This document shows, piece by piece, positions 34,801 to 46,829 of a stretch of 64,000 bases of DNA. Made by a program: the position numbers and the translations under genes. Position 1 is the first letter of the stretch; the number at the start of each line of letters is the position of its first letter. Below the pieces are notes generated by a model. It saw nothing but the letters and a program-made list of their open reading frames with translations. It had not been told where the DNA came from and searched no databases. This DNA comes from Gamarada debralockiae (taxonomy: Eukaryota; Ascomycota; Leotiomycetes; Helotiales; Hyphodiscaceae): NCBI GenBank assembly GCA_002803225.1, contig NXFV01001886.1, forward strand, positions 1 through 64,000. The letters are read 5' to 3'.

Positions 34801-37610
34801 TTTGGGATGATATTACAGCTTGGCAAGATCTGGTAACGTGGAGACAGCACATCTTCACCCTCATCAACAGCACCTACTTGCAGCTTCTCCCACCGCAAGG
34901 CCAGAATGCCAACGGTGCTTCCTTCGCCTACCGAGGCTATCATGAAACTGCCTGGATCATCAACCGCTTCGCACATGTCGCTCGCAAGCATCAATTACCA
35001 GAGGTCTGCATCAGTCAGCTCAGTCGCATCTACACCTTGCCGAACATCGAAATTCAAGAAGCTTTCCTCAAACTCCGAGAACAAGCCAAATGTCACTACC
35101 AGAACCCGAATGAGCTCAGCAATGGATTGGATGTCATCAACAACACCAATCTCAACTACTTCGGCCCCAACCAAAAGGCTGAATTCTACACACTCAAAGG
35201 AATGTTCTTGGAGAAGCTTGGCCAGCGAGACGAAGCTTCGGAGGCTTATGGCATGGCTCTCTTCTTCGACATCAAGCTTCCGAAAGCGTGGGCAGAATGG
35301 GGATACTACAACGATCGCCTTTTCAAGGAGAACCCCACCAACTATGCCTACGCTAAGAATGCCCTTAGCTGCTATCTCGAGGCAGCTGGTGTTTTTAAGA
35401 ATGCCAAGTCCCGAAAACTGCTCACTAGAATTCTTTGGCTTCTGAGTCTCGATGATGCTGAGGGTACCCTGTCTGCCCAATTCGACGAGTTCAAGGGCGA
35501 AACACCTGTGTGGTATTGGATAACTTTCATTCCTCAACTCTTGACAGGCCTTGGCCATAAGGAGGCACCCAAAGCACATGCCATTCTTGCCAAAATTGCG
35601 AAGTCTTACCCCCAAGCATTGTACTTCCAGCTGAGAACGAATCGCGAAGATATGCTTGCCATCAAGAAGACACAAGAGCAAAAGGAGGAGAGGGAGCGCA
35701 GAATGAGAGCCTCTCGAGCACAGTCCCAAAGTCAAGGACCCGGTTCTGGCACGCCAAAGCCGAATGGCTCACCAAGTTTACAACGTCAAGAGACCCCAGC
35801 AGCTGCTCGTCCGGACAGTGCTTCTGGATCGAGACCTGGAACCGCAAACCCCGAGTCAAATTCCGCAGTCAAGGCGGAACCATCTGAGACGAGTAGCAAT
35901 GTGAATGGGACCACTGTAAACGGAACAAATGGGGCCAACGGTGAAGCTCAGACAACAAAGCCCGCAGAAAAGAAGCCTCCGTGGGAGTATGCCGAAGAGA
36001 TCTTGTCCGTTCTCAAAACCGCCTTCCCTCTACTGGCACTTTCAATGGAGACCATGGTCGACCAAATCCAGAAGAACTTCAAGTGTCCACCAGATGAGGA
36101 TGCTTACCGACTCATTACGGCCTTGCTCAATGATGCGCTCAACTATGTTGGTCGTATGCCCACTTCCTACGCTCAAGACGTCAAATTGCCATCCGCTACG
36201 GAGGCCAACATTACCAGATTTGCGGAGACCATCTTGCCTGCCCATATTCGAAAGTCATTTGAAGTCGATTTTGTTGAAAGGAAGCCGACAATGCACGAAT
36301 ACATCCAGAAGCTCCGCAAATGGCGGGACAAGTTTGAGGAAAGACTTGATCGACGCCGACCATATGCCTACCTGGAGACTTTCAGCATCCATCTCAGTGA
36401 ATTCCGATTCCTAAAATTCGATGAGGTTGAAGTTCCAGGACAATATCTGCAGCACAAGGACAAGAATCAGGACTTCATTCGAATCGAGCGCTTCTTGCCG
36501 AACGTTGATCTTGTTCGCTCTATTGGTGTTTGCCACCGCAGACTGAAGATTCGGGGTCACGATGGCAGTGTCCATCCATTCGCGATTCAGCACCCAGCGG
36601 CTCGTCATTGCCGACGTGAAGAGCGGATCTTGCAGCTATTCAGACATTTCAATGGGACCCTGAGCAAACGGAAGGAGAGCCGACGTCGCAATCTAAACTT
36701 CCATTTGCCGCTAATGATTCCTCTTGCGCCACATATTCGAATGGTCCAAGATGATCCAACTTATGTTTCCCTGCAAGGCGTATACGAGGATCACTGTCGA
36801 AAGACTGGCATGTCGAAGGATGATCCAATTCTGTTCACTATGGACAAAATGCGGGCCTTGGTGGAAAGCAAAGTAAGATTTGAAAGTCGATTGGAATTTT
36901 CGATTTCAACTAACACCGAACAGAAACACGCAGAGCAATCTGCTGCCGCGAGACTCGAGACGTATACGGCGATTCAAGAAAAATGGGTGTCTCACGACCT
37001 CGTCCTCCAGTACTTCACGAAGATTTACCCATCGTTCTCCGAATTCTGGTTGTTCCGCAGACAATTCTCATACCAGTTCGCCTCTCTCACGTTCATGACA
37101 TACATCTTGCACATGCACAACCGTTACCCACACAAGATGTCGATCGCTCGCGCCACCGGCAACGTCTGGGGATCTGAGCTCATGTCCTGCATGGCAGCCG
37201 GGAAAGCCTTCTTCCACAACCCCGAACCAGTGCCCTTCCGATTGACGCCCAACTTGCAAACTCTTATGGGTCCACTGGCAACGGAGGGTATCTTTTCATG
37301 TGCAATCATGGCGATTGCACGCTGTCTTACCGAGCCGGAATTCGAGCTGGAACAACAACTCAGTCTCTTTGTGCGTGATGAGATGATCTTCTGGTTCACA
37401 AGCTCTCATAGGACAGGTCAAATGGGCGAGAATCAATTGAGGGAGACTGTACAAGCGAATAGTGAGATCATCGTGAAGCGGACTTTGAGTCTTGCGCAGA
37501 GTCCTGCGGGAGCTTTGCCTGCGAATCAAACAGTCATTGATCTGATTGCCAAGGCGGTGAACCCAATGAATTTGGCGGCTACGGATGCGCTCTGGATGCC
37601 GTATCTATGA
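25867..37610 (+). CDS. tra1: Tra1, PIKK-family pseudokinase subunit of SAGA and NuA4
   Basis: Exons 25867-25921, 25987-26144, 26193-36872 and 36924-37610 give about 3859 aa, the usual size for fungal Tra1. The N-terminus is [15 protein letters not shown]. Introns 1 (65 nt) and 2 (48 nt) are required to keep the conserved start ([16 protein letters not shown], then [19 protein letters not shown]). Most of the chain is HEAT/TPR-like helical repeat, followed by the FAT region. A low-complexity Ser/Pro/Asn linker lies at about 35700-35960. The PI3K-like domain lacks the usual HxDxN and DFG catalytic motifs, as known for Tra1/TRRAP. The FATC end reads [14 protein letters not shown]; Tyr replaces the Trp I would expect before the last residue. 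Tra1 is the activator-binding scaffold of the two histone acetyltransferase complexes and acts in the nucleus. A 51-nt in-frame segment at 36873-36923 has donor GTAAGA, branch ACTAAC and acceptor CAG and is treated here as an intron, although it contains no stop codon. Confidence 0.96.
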
Positions 37611-39370
37611 GGAGGAGGTGGTGGGTGTGAGGGGGGAGCGGATTTAAGGTTTTTCAGCTTTTTCTTATTGGAAGGAAGGAAAAGGGGATTGATTTTGCTT
37701 CAGCGAGGCGTTGGGCCATTTGGATGGGATGGATACCTGATCTGGGAGCGGGCGGAGCTCTTGCTTCATATTATTGTAATCTTACTTGTATTCTATTTGT
37801 TGCTCTTCCTATTGTGTATTGGCTGAATGAAAGTTCTTAAGTAATCCCTTCTACCTCGCTCGCGAAATTGTTGATGATGCGTCTGGAACTCGACAGTTAC
37901 TGTAATGCCGTTGTGTCTTCGTCCAAGGACTCCATTGGGAATATCACTCGACTCTCCGGCGCAACCCAAAGCGGACAGGTATGACCTCGTGGCTTTGTAC
38001 AAAGCAAAGTCATCTTACCCACTTCAAAACAAGATTTAAATAGAACCACCAAATAGGCGCGTACCATAGTTTCAAACTTATTGAATTACACAGCTTGCCT
38101 TCGTTCTTGGTCTTCAATCAAGAAATAAATCTCCTTTCCCACGCACATACCTCCTTCCATGCCACCAGCCGTCACTTCTTCCCTTTTGCCAAGCCTCAAA
38201 CGAACACCAAGAATACACGTAGAATACACCTAAATACACCTCATATACAAGAAGCACGCGATGGACACTCCTCCAACTCTTTCGTCCAAACTAGCATCCT
38301 CTTTGGGTATCATATGTATACCCAAGCAAGCTTTCATTTGCTGTAAATGCCTGCGTGAGACTACAATCAGCTGGATCGAGCGTCCGCTTTGTAAACGTTG
38401 TGGGCGTACTCAGTGTTAGAATTGCTCTGAGTTTACGAAACGGTCAACACTGGGGAAGTGCTTGGGAAATTGATGGGTCATGGCTTGAGAGGGATTGCGT
38501 ATGGACGGGGGATCAAGAGCAGGAAGCAGGGAGCTGGGGTATGATTCAGATTCAGGAGGGTTGTTTCCATCGTCAGCAGCGCATACGAGGATGTTATTTA
38601 TCGTGCACTCTCTCAAAAGTGACTGGTTATCGTGAAGGATGTGAACAATGTTACATATCCTCGTCCATTGCCCTTATTTAGATTATCACGTGACATAATT
38701 CCATATTGAAGGTCGAAGATTCCTTGCAGGAGTCGCCGTCCAGCGAAAGTATGAGTAGATCATAATGAATAAAAGGTAGACTAGTATTAGTTCGATCCTC
38801 AGGATAATCCATTTCGTTTGTGGCTAGCTCTCATACCTTGTTGGATACTTTGGGTCAGGACACGGATGCGCACAGCTTGCAATGTTGCACATGCCTCACG
38901 TCATGCAAACAAAGCTTGTTGGAGGCCTTCTCATAGATGCCATAGATGATAATTAAGTACTTGTGCTTAAAGCCTCGGGAGTGTCAAAGGCAAATTTTGT
39001 TTCATCCCCATCGAAAGATATGCCAAAGTCCAAGGAGCTTTTCTCAGTCTCCGGTTTATGGAGCAAGACTAGTTCTTCCCTGCTCTTGCATATGCATGAA
39101 GCTGCCTTTTTCCGTTCCTGAGTGAGGTGGCACTGAAAAGAATTTTCTTTGGGTAATTGAGGGTCAAGTTCACCTTCGCCTCCTTGTCATCGAATATGTT
39201 TCAGCTTCGCAACTTTCTCTTTCATTCTCGAACAGTGTTACCTCAAGAAGTTTCAAATTTCCATTAATTTCACACTCCAATGATACACACATTTCCTTTC
39301 ATCTTCCCACTGCAAAAACTTCCGCTGATCCCGAGCTTGCGAGAAGTTGGAGCTTTCTAGGGGACCCACA
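37611..39370. other. Intergenic, no supported gene
   Basis: Carries the 3' region of TRA1 and the promoter of the nicotianamine-synthase-like gene. Short frames lack domains. Confidence 0.4.
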
Positions 39371-40461
39371 ATGGAAAGCCAAGTCGAGACATTCATCGAC
39401 GATATCACCAGGGTACATTGTACCCTATCTCGGTCATCTGATTTGAGGCCTTCAAAGGGTACCAACGACCTTTTTGGAGAACTAGTTGGCCTGTGTACTC
39501 AGACTCTGAGCGCGAGCGCAACCAAAGGGGCAAGTACTTCCTACCACTTCTGACTTCTTGACTGACTTGCAACTAGATCCTTGAGAACCAATGGATTCAA
39601 GAGCTCATTCCATCACTACGACAACTATGTGCGACAGCAGAATGGCACCTTGAATCGCACTGGGCTACTCACATCTCCGGTGCAGCTGGGGCCGAAGCTG
39701 AAATAGGGGGTAAGTCCAGCTCAGATCACCTGACTTTTAATCAGCCACTGACTCCGATGACAGTCCGCCAAAGACTAAGAGAGTTCCCATACTACGACAA
39801 CTACTTCGATCTCACACGCATGGAGCTCTCCGCTATCCACGCTGTCAATCACTCGCTGCCAAAGAAAATCGCTTTCATAGGATCTGGGCCGCTACCGCTC
39901 AGTTCTTTATGTTTATGCCAAGCTCTCGACCAGGCAAATGGAAGCTCAGGCTCCACAACGGTTCTGAACATCGACAATAATCCGCAAGCTATCATCCAAT
40001 CCCATGAGCTAGTGAAGAAGCTCGGTATTAGCGCAAAAGGAATGCAATTCCTATGCCAAGAAGCTGGCTCTTCGGATCTGGATCTCGGAGCTTTTGACAT
40101 TGTATATCTTGCGGCACTGGTTGGGATGACACAGGAGGATAAGGAGAGCGTGTTGGTTGATGTCGTAAGGGGTATGCGGGTGGGAAGTTTGTTGGTGATC
40201 AGGACTGCGCATGGGCTGAGGAGTCTGTTGTACCCGGTATGAATTTCCTCCTACTTGAAAGACTGAAGAGCCTCCAAGGGTTAGGGATGGAATGATGGTA
40301 TGTGTTTGATACTGACGAAAGGACAGGATTTCGATGCTACCACACAGGCTGTTCTGGCATGCTTGGAGATATGTTTGGTTGTTCATCCGTATAACCATGT
40401 TGTCAATTCTGTGATTTTAGGGAGAGTGAGACCGAGAGCGAGAAGTGGTGCAAGGTTATGA
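39371..40461 (+). CDS. Nicotianamine-synthase-like protein, 4 exons
   Basis: 299 aa. Exons 39371-39529, 39577-39709, 39764-40236 and 40327-40461. The motif KKIAFIGSGPLPLSSLCLCQ is the SAM-binding glycine loop in the form typical of nicotianamine synthases. It is preceded by LREFPYYDNYFDLTRMELSA and followed by VLNIDNNPQAI and FDIVYLAALVGM. Nicotianamine synthase condenses three S-adenosylmethionine molecules into the metal chelator nicotianamine; fungal homologues probably serve cytosolic iron/zinc handling. Introns 2 and 3 are GT-AG. Intron 1 (39530-39576, 47 nt) appears to use a GC donor (GCAAGT) with branch CTGAC and acceptor CTAG. No GT donor nearby keeps the frame into ILENQWIQELIP. No metal-transport gene is adjacent. 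Confidence 0.85.
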
Positions 40462-41490
40462 AATCGTAGGCCTCTGGAATGCAAACATTTCGACTAAGGG
40501 AGACTAGAACTGGTATTAAGGCTATGAGTGAAGAGAGCACGTGCTCGACAAGAGCGGAACTGAACATGAAGCACTGCGTTCCTTGCAATACAAGAGTGAA
40601 ATCGCTCAAGTACAAAGAGTCGATTTGACTTGCAGAGAATCACTCTAATTATAGAGATCCGCTCAAGTTGTCAATCAAACCCCGCAGTAAAACTGAAAAA
40701 AAAAAGGATTTTCCAGCACCTTCCACAAGTCTATGAATAATTTATAGCTTCTGGGCGTTTTAGGATCTTTTACCATAATTAACCCAGGAAGAATCGAGGA
40801 GAGATAGAGATCTTTGATTTGACATTCGAGCGAAGAGTCAGGTCTGATCGTCTGACCGAATGTATGTATGAGGCTGTGAAACAGACTTCAACACAACTTA
40901 AGATGTACGTAAAACAGAAGTGCGTTCTAAGGTAAAATCATGGATGGCTCAGCTGAGCTCGAGGTGCCATGACTGCAGCGACGGGCAGACCCCCTGATTC
41001 CCCGAAAGGTAATTGTACTGTTCGACTGTTCGAAAGACCAATGAACCAGGACACTTTCTTCTCCACTATAATGAAAAGATGCTTTGTTGCACGTCTTATT
41101 ACTTGCCAAGGTCCTAAAAAAGATAAAATGGGCAGACTATCTGCAAAGACGAGGCCATATTCGTGCCGCAGCGAGAAATCGATCCATGGTATACCGACCT
41201 CGGCGTACCCTTAGAAAGTCAGTCAGCCAGCCAATGGATGCCGAATTCTCACCTCTTTAACTTTAGAACGGTTTTTTGTTGCACATCGATATTTCTGCCA
41301 AGTCCTTAATAGCGTGGTAGTATGTAAGTTGGAGTTGGATCAGTCTGGACTTGAATGTTGGAGATGTTTCTGGGGTGCCATTCGGAAAATCCAGCCCCGC
41401 AAAAACTGCCAATTTTCACCGCCTTTGTAATCCGTAGCCTTTCTCGTAGAAATTGTGCCCCGAAGTCAACAGTCCCTAATCCAGCACAGC
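40462..41490. other. Intergenic, no supported gene
   Basis: Separates two plus-strand genes. It holds the promoter of the hydroxylase-like gene. No feature is recognised. Confidence 0.4.
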
Positions 41491-43046
41491 ATGTCGAAAT
41501 CAAAGGCCAAGAGGAAGCAGCAAACCCATCAAGGCGGCGGTCTTGCTAAGAAGGCAAAGACCAATGCCATCGTCACCCCTCCTCCCGACGGAGCCGAACC
41601 CAGGACACTGCAATCAGTCGGCCTCCACGAGGATGATTTGGATATCACAATTGATACCCTTAACACCCTTGCAGAGAATCCAAATGTGATCAAATCGAAA
41701 GCATGTAAGGATCTGAGGACAGCTGTGTACAAATTTCGGCAGGCTTGCACGACGGGATTCAATGCTGCTGGTTTGCCACTCTTCCCCAAATTCAACTACC
41801 ATGGACTAACGAGTTGATCCAGGTGACACAAATCTTACGGCACGCATCAGTGGTGCATTGGCTGATGGAGGACATACTGAGGCTCGAATACTTCTTTCAG
41901 AGATGCGGATAAGAGGGGAGACACCCAAGCTGGGCGCGTTATGTCGATGGGTGCGAGACCTGGATGTGGTGAGTGGACTCGCAGAGCAATTAGATGCGGC
42001 AGGGCCCAAGAGAACGTCAAAAGAGGAGGAATTGCTGGTAGTTCTGGACGCTATACTACGGCTTACTGGCCCAATCGATTACACAACAGAAGGATGTATT
42101 GCAGCAGGCCCAATAAACCCAAGAAATGAGTGGGACTTGAGGGAAAGTACGACGAGAAGGGCAGTTTATGACGGCGTCCTAGATCGCAGCATCTTCGCCT
42201 CCCTCGCAAACGATATCAAATCAAATTTCCGAGTTATCGAAATGACTCCAGGTCTCCAACGAAAACCTCCGAATCTCCATCCAGCCATCCTCCATGCATC
42301 GAAAGACGATATCATTCTACTCTCATCCGACCATCCGAAAGCCACACATCACGCACATCCAATTGTTCCGAATTTGCACCTGCTAAAGGATGTTTTGTCA
42401 CCGAAGGAATGCACACAGATCATTGCTGCAGCCGAAACGATAGGATTCATACCAGATGCCCCAATACGAGCTGAAGGAGACGAGAGCAGTATTTTGGCGC
42501 ACAACTTCTACTGGATTGTTGACACGGCGTTCTGCACGAAGCTGTGGAGTAGAGTCAAAGAGTTCATACCAATGTCAGTGAGTGGAAAGATGGTCAGAGG
42601 ATTGAACAGAAGATTTCGAGTCTATCGGTATGTGCCTGGTGCCGAGTATCGTGCTCACATTGGTAAGTTCTGGATTGATTGGTATTGAGTGATTGCTAAT
42701 TCTCATTTTTGATGGTCACTGGCCGCCTTCAGCAATAGACTTAACTACCGACAAGTATATCTACGACTCCTCCCCACCCGAAGCCAAACAATCCTCCCTC
42801 TTCACCTTCCTCATATACCTAAACGATGAATTCGAAGCCGGAGAGACCACCTTTTTCTTGCCCAGCGTGAGAGAAGGAACCATGAATGCATATCCCGTCA
42901 AGCCGATCCAAGGAAGCGTGGCAATGTTTCCTCACGGCGAGACCGAAGGAAGTCTTTTACACGAAGGAACTGGCGTGCGCAAAGGCACGAAACCATCCGC
43001 AAAGTATGTCATTCGTACAGATGTATTGTATGATGTCGGTAAATAA
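41491..43046 (+). CDS. Prolyl 4-hydroxylase-like 2-oxoglutarate/Fe(II) oxygenase
   Basis: Exon 1 is 41491-41770, exon 2 41823-42662, and the last exon ends at the TAA in 43044-43046. The N-terminus is basic (MSKSKAKRKQQ...LAKKAK), possibly a nuclear signal. The oxygenase domain begins near NLHLLKDVLSPKEC. It continues RFRVYRYVPGAEYRAHI, DGHWPPSAID, LFTFLIYLNDEFEAGETTFF and HEGTGVRKG to AKYVIRTDVLY, that is the HxD...H iron triad with a downstream basic residue for 2-oxoglutarate. The His and Asp of HxD lie on either side of intron 2. The acceptor needed for the Asp (42711/42712) ends in TG, not AG. The next proper acceptor (CAG at 42730-42732) keeps the frame but removes DGHWPPS including the Asp. 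The protein is 484 aa with the first choice and 477 aa with the second. Substrate unknown. Confidence 0.82.
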
Positions 43047-43665
43047 CAATGGATTGTCAAACGCCGAAGCCAAAATCACTTCTTCACTTAAACATGGGGC
43101 TCAGGTAGGTAAATATGGCGTCCTCACATCCAGCCACTTCCCCGCCCCGCAAACTTATCTTCATCCCAAAAACGCCTGAATTTCCTATCGTGGCGGAAAG
43201 TTCGGCCCGCTTCAAGTCACAAACTCGTTTCGTTGATTTATGCTAAACCGCAGATTTGGTACAACCAATCGGCTCCACACCTCCATCTAAACAAAACCCA
43301 CCCCCGCAATCCCTATCTTAGTTCGTCTCGTGGCCAGATCTGCAAATACCCAGGTATTGCGGCTAGATTTGAACACCTTGTGACTTTCTGCTAGCGCAGA
43401 TCTGGGTCAGTTCGGTCCTTCTCTGATTACTTGAGTATCAATGAGTGATTTGCCTCAGTGTACAATGGTAAGTGACGTGTAGTTCCTTGCTTCTCACATA
43501 GTTGATATCCGGTACGGCACTTTAGATGCCTGCTATCCAGATTAAGTCCACTGCCGGCACACACGCCTAGCATTTGACAGCCACAGTATCACTTTCTATA
43601 AAAGTACCTCTCTTCCCATCTGCCAGATTTTGTGCCACATTTCACTGTGTCAATTTGCTCTCACA
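43047..43665. other. Promoter region of the beta-glucosidase gene
   Basis: No gene. The start codon at 43666 has a CACAATG context typical of well-translated fungal mRNAs. No regulatory site is claimed. Confidence 0.4.
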
Positions 43666-46600
43666 ATGCTTCCTATATCATTCCTTTCCACGTTGGCATT
43701 TGTCAGTCCCATCCTCGCAGCAGCAGGGGATGGTGACTGGGCCGCAGCATATACCAAAGCGAAGATCGCGCTCGCCAAGCTAACAAATGCGAATAAAGTA
43801 GCCCTAGCGACTGGAATAGGGTGGGAGAAGGGACCCTGTGTGGGTAACCTTGCGGCCATTTCGTCGATTGGATTTCCGGAACTGTGTCTGCAGGATGGTC
43901 CTTTGGGGTATGTTGGATGTGGGAAATCGGCACCAGTACCGTACTAATGCTTTTGGGATAGGGTGAGATATGCACTAGATGTAACTGCTTTCCCGGCGGG
44001 GATCACGACGGGCAGTACGTGGGATACTAGCTTGATGTACGCTAGAGGGAATGCTCTGGGTACGATCGAATCGCAGGAAAGGATGGGTCGAAGTGCTGAT
44101 TGGGACAGGAACGGAATCGAAAGCACTTGGTGTGCACGTCCAACTGGGACCGGTTGCTGGACCACTTGGAAAGATCCCCGTGGCGGGGCGGAATTGGGAG
44201 GGCTTTTCGAATGATCCATATTTGGCTGGTGTGGGTATGGCAAAAGTATCTTACAGCGCCTTCCCAGTGCATTTTGGGGTGGACTAATAGATTTTAATAG
44301 ACGGTGGAAGGCATGCAAGCAGCAGGTGTTCAAGCTTGTGCAAAGCATTTTCGTCAGTATTCTAAATACTACGGTTCACACCCCATCTCTGACTAAAAAC
44401 TATAGTTGGCAACGAACAAGAACTCAATCGTGCAACGATGAGCGCGAATATCGCCGATCGAGTCAATCATGAGGTAAGTTTTTGCTGTTGTCGGAGACTA
44501 AGTGCTGACGAAGGCTTCAGCTGTATCTATGGCCGTTTGCTGAGGCTGTAAAAGCAAACGTGACATCCGTGATGTGCAGTTACAATAAGTTTAACGAAAC
44601 GTGGGCTTGCGAAAGTGAGGCGCTACTTACTAGTTTGTTGAAGGACGAGCTGGACTTTCAAGGGTTCGTGGTCAGTGGTATGTTTGGAACTGGAGGAACT
44701 TTTGACGAATTGCTAATGAAGTAAACCAGATTGGGCTGCGCAACACACGACTGCAGGGAGCGCCAATGCTGGAATGGTAATTATTTGCGTCAATCTTCGA
44801 GTGTTGTTGAAGACGACTGACTGTCGCGAAGGATATGTCAATGCCAGGCGATAATTTTGGAGATGGCAACTTTCTCTGGGGAACTGCTCTCTTAAGCGCA
44901 GTTACAGCGTATGTTCTCACTATTGTCTCAACTCAATGGTATGATCTCTAACTTTTCTCTGTAGTGGAACAGTCCCTCAATCCCGACTCGACGACAGTAC
45001 GTATCGGGGGAGCACTTTTCTTCCTATTTGGGGGTGTCTCAAGAGGAGTTTCTCTTGAGACATCCCCTTTCAAGGCATTTTCTCTTGAGGCATCTGCTCT
45101 CGAGACATTTCTCAGGAGCAACAACTCCAAATCCCTTCCAGAAGAAGTAGTTGCTAACTCCCCCTTTACGATCAGTGGCCACACGTATTTTGGCAGCATA
45201 TTATTTTCTTGGCCAAGATAGCGGTTATCCAACAGTCACTGGATGGACTTCCTGGAACGGGGGAACAGGTGGACCGAACGTTCAGGGAACTCACAAGACA
45301 GTGGCTCGCGCCATCGCAAGAGACGGGATTGTTTTGCTGAAGAATACTAATGCTCTTCCTTTAAAGAAACCAGCTAGTTTGGCATTGATTGGCCAAGATG
45401 CGATTGTCAATCCAGCTGGAGCAAACGCCTGTACCGATCGGGACTGCGATACGGGAACTTTGGCCATGGGATGGGGTTCTGGAACTTGTCAATTCCCATA
45501 TCTCACGGCTCCTTATGATGCAATCAGCACTCAGGCAGCAACGGACGGAACGACTTTGACGATCTCGAATACAGATATCACATCCTCTGGGGCAGCAGTT
45601 GCAAGCGCTGCGGCTACGGCGATTGTTTTCATTAACTCCGACTCAGGTGAGGGGTATATCACGGTCGAAGGAGCAGCTGGAGATCGTTTGAATCTGGATC
45701 CTTGGCACAGTGGAAATGCCTTAGTCGCGGCTGTCGCAGCTGTGAATAAGAATACTATCGTCGTTATTCACAGCGTCGGACCTGTTATTCTGGAAACGAT
45801 TCTGGCACTGCCCAACGTGGTCGCAGTGGTTTGGGCGGGTATCCCAGGTCAAGAATCAGGGAACGGTTTGGTCGATGTCCTTTACGGCTCCGTTGCACCC
45901 AGCGGAAAGCTTCCCTACACCATAGGCAAACAGCAATCCGACTATGGGACAGCTATTGCCGGTGGAGATGATTCCTATTCGGAAGGACTGTATATTGATT
46001 ACCGGCATTTCGACAACGCAGGAATCACCCCTCGATACGAATTTGGGTTCGGTCTCTCATACACTACATTCGCATACTCCGGCTTGACCCTTTCGGCGAT
46101 CTCAACGACCGCGGGGAGCACAGCGGATGCCCCAGGTGGATTAGCCAGCCTGTACGATGTTGTAGCAACCGTAACCGCCACCATCACAAACAACGGCACC
46201 GTGACAGGAGCGGAGGTTCCTCAACTTTATATCGGCTTGCCTCCATCCGCTCCCGCTTCCCCACCAAAGCAGCTTCGCGGATTCAACAAACTCTCTCTCG
46301 TAGCCTCAGCATCCGGAACTGCGACATTTACGTTGCGGAGGAAGGATCTGAGTTATTGGGATACCACAAGCCAGGCATGGATCTTGCCTGCCGGAACCTT
46401 CAATGTATATGTTGGAGCAAGCTCTCGAGATATTAGGTTGACTGGAACGATGAGCGCGAGTGGCAATAGCGTTGCGACGGGTTCAACTGGCTCTAGCGAA
46501 GCGACGTCCACGACGACGAATGTGGGGAGTACGTTAACGACGAGTTCAACAAGTAAGGCTGCCACTACGACAAGTGCGAGTAGTGGCATGGGCACAGGAT

Positions 46601-46829
46601 CGGCGCTTTATGGACAGTGTGGCGGAATAGGGTGAGTCCGAAGATCTTTTACTCAATAGAAGGTTGTTTGAGTAGGGAAATGCTAATCGTTGAAGGTGGA
46701 CTGGTCCGACGACTTGTGCGAGCGGCACGTGCACGTACAGCAATGCGTACTACAGTAAGTTCTGGTTGTCGGAGAATCAATAATTTGAAGTTATAAGCTA
46801 ATATGCGTCCAGGTCAATGTCTGCCATAA
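43666..46829 (+). CDS. Secreted GH3 beta-glucosidase with C-terminal CBM1, 12 exons
   Basis: Exons: 43666-43907, 43962-44059, 44109-44245, 44301-44352, 44406-44473, 44521-44677, 44730-44776, 44832-44908, 44965-44996, 45176-46631, 46696-46754, 46813-46829. They total 2442 nt, 813 aa, with phase kept at every junction. A signal peptide covers about residues 1-19. GH3 landmarks are [52 protein letters not shown] and GFVVSDW, whose Asp252 is the expected nucleophile. Then come the alpha/beta sandwich ([13 protein letters not shown]), a fibronectin-III-like domain ([18 protein letters not shown]), a Ser/Thr linker and a fungal cellulose-binding module: [15 protein letters not shown], then [13 protein letters not shown]. 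The enzyme should hydrolyse cellobiose outside the cell, held to cellulose by the CBM1. Eleven introns, several in the N-terminal third, are normal in this family. Intron 9 (179 nt) is about three times longer than the rest. Confidence 0.93.
45031..45067. repeat. Hairpin inside intron 9 of the beta-glucosidase gene
   Basis: GGGGTGTCTCAAGAG (45031-45045) pairs with CTCTTGAGACATCCCC (45052-45067) with about one mismatch, loop about 6 nt. Two further copies of a TCTCTTGAGGCAT-like unit follow up to 45115. This suggests a small inserted repeat that lengthened the intron. Confidence 0.7.

Noticed and set aside
44060..44108. Frameshift in the beta-glucosidase gene
   Set aside because: A normal 49-nt GT-AG intron restores the frame exactly ([17 protein letters not shown]), so the gene is intact there.
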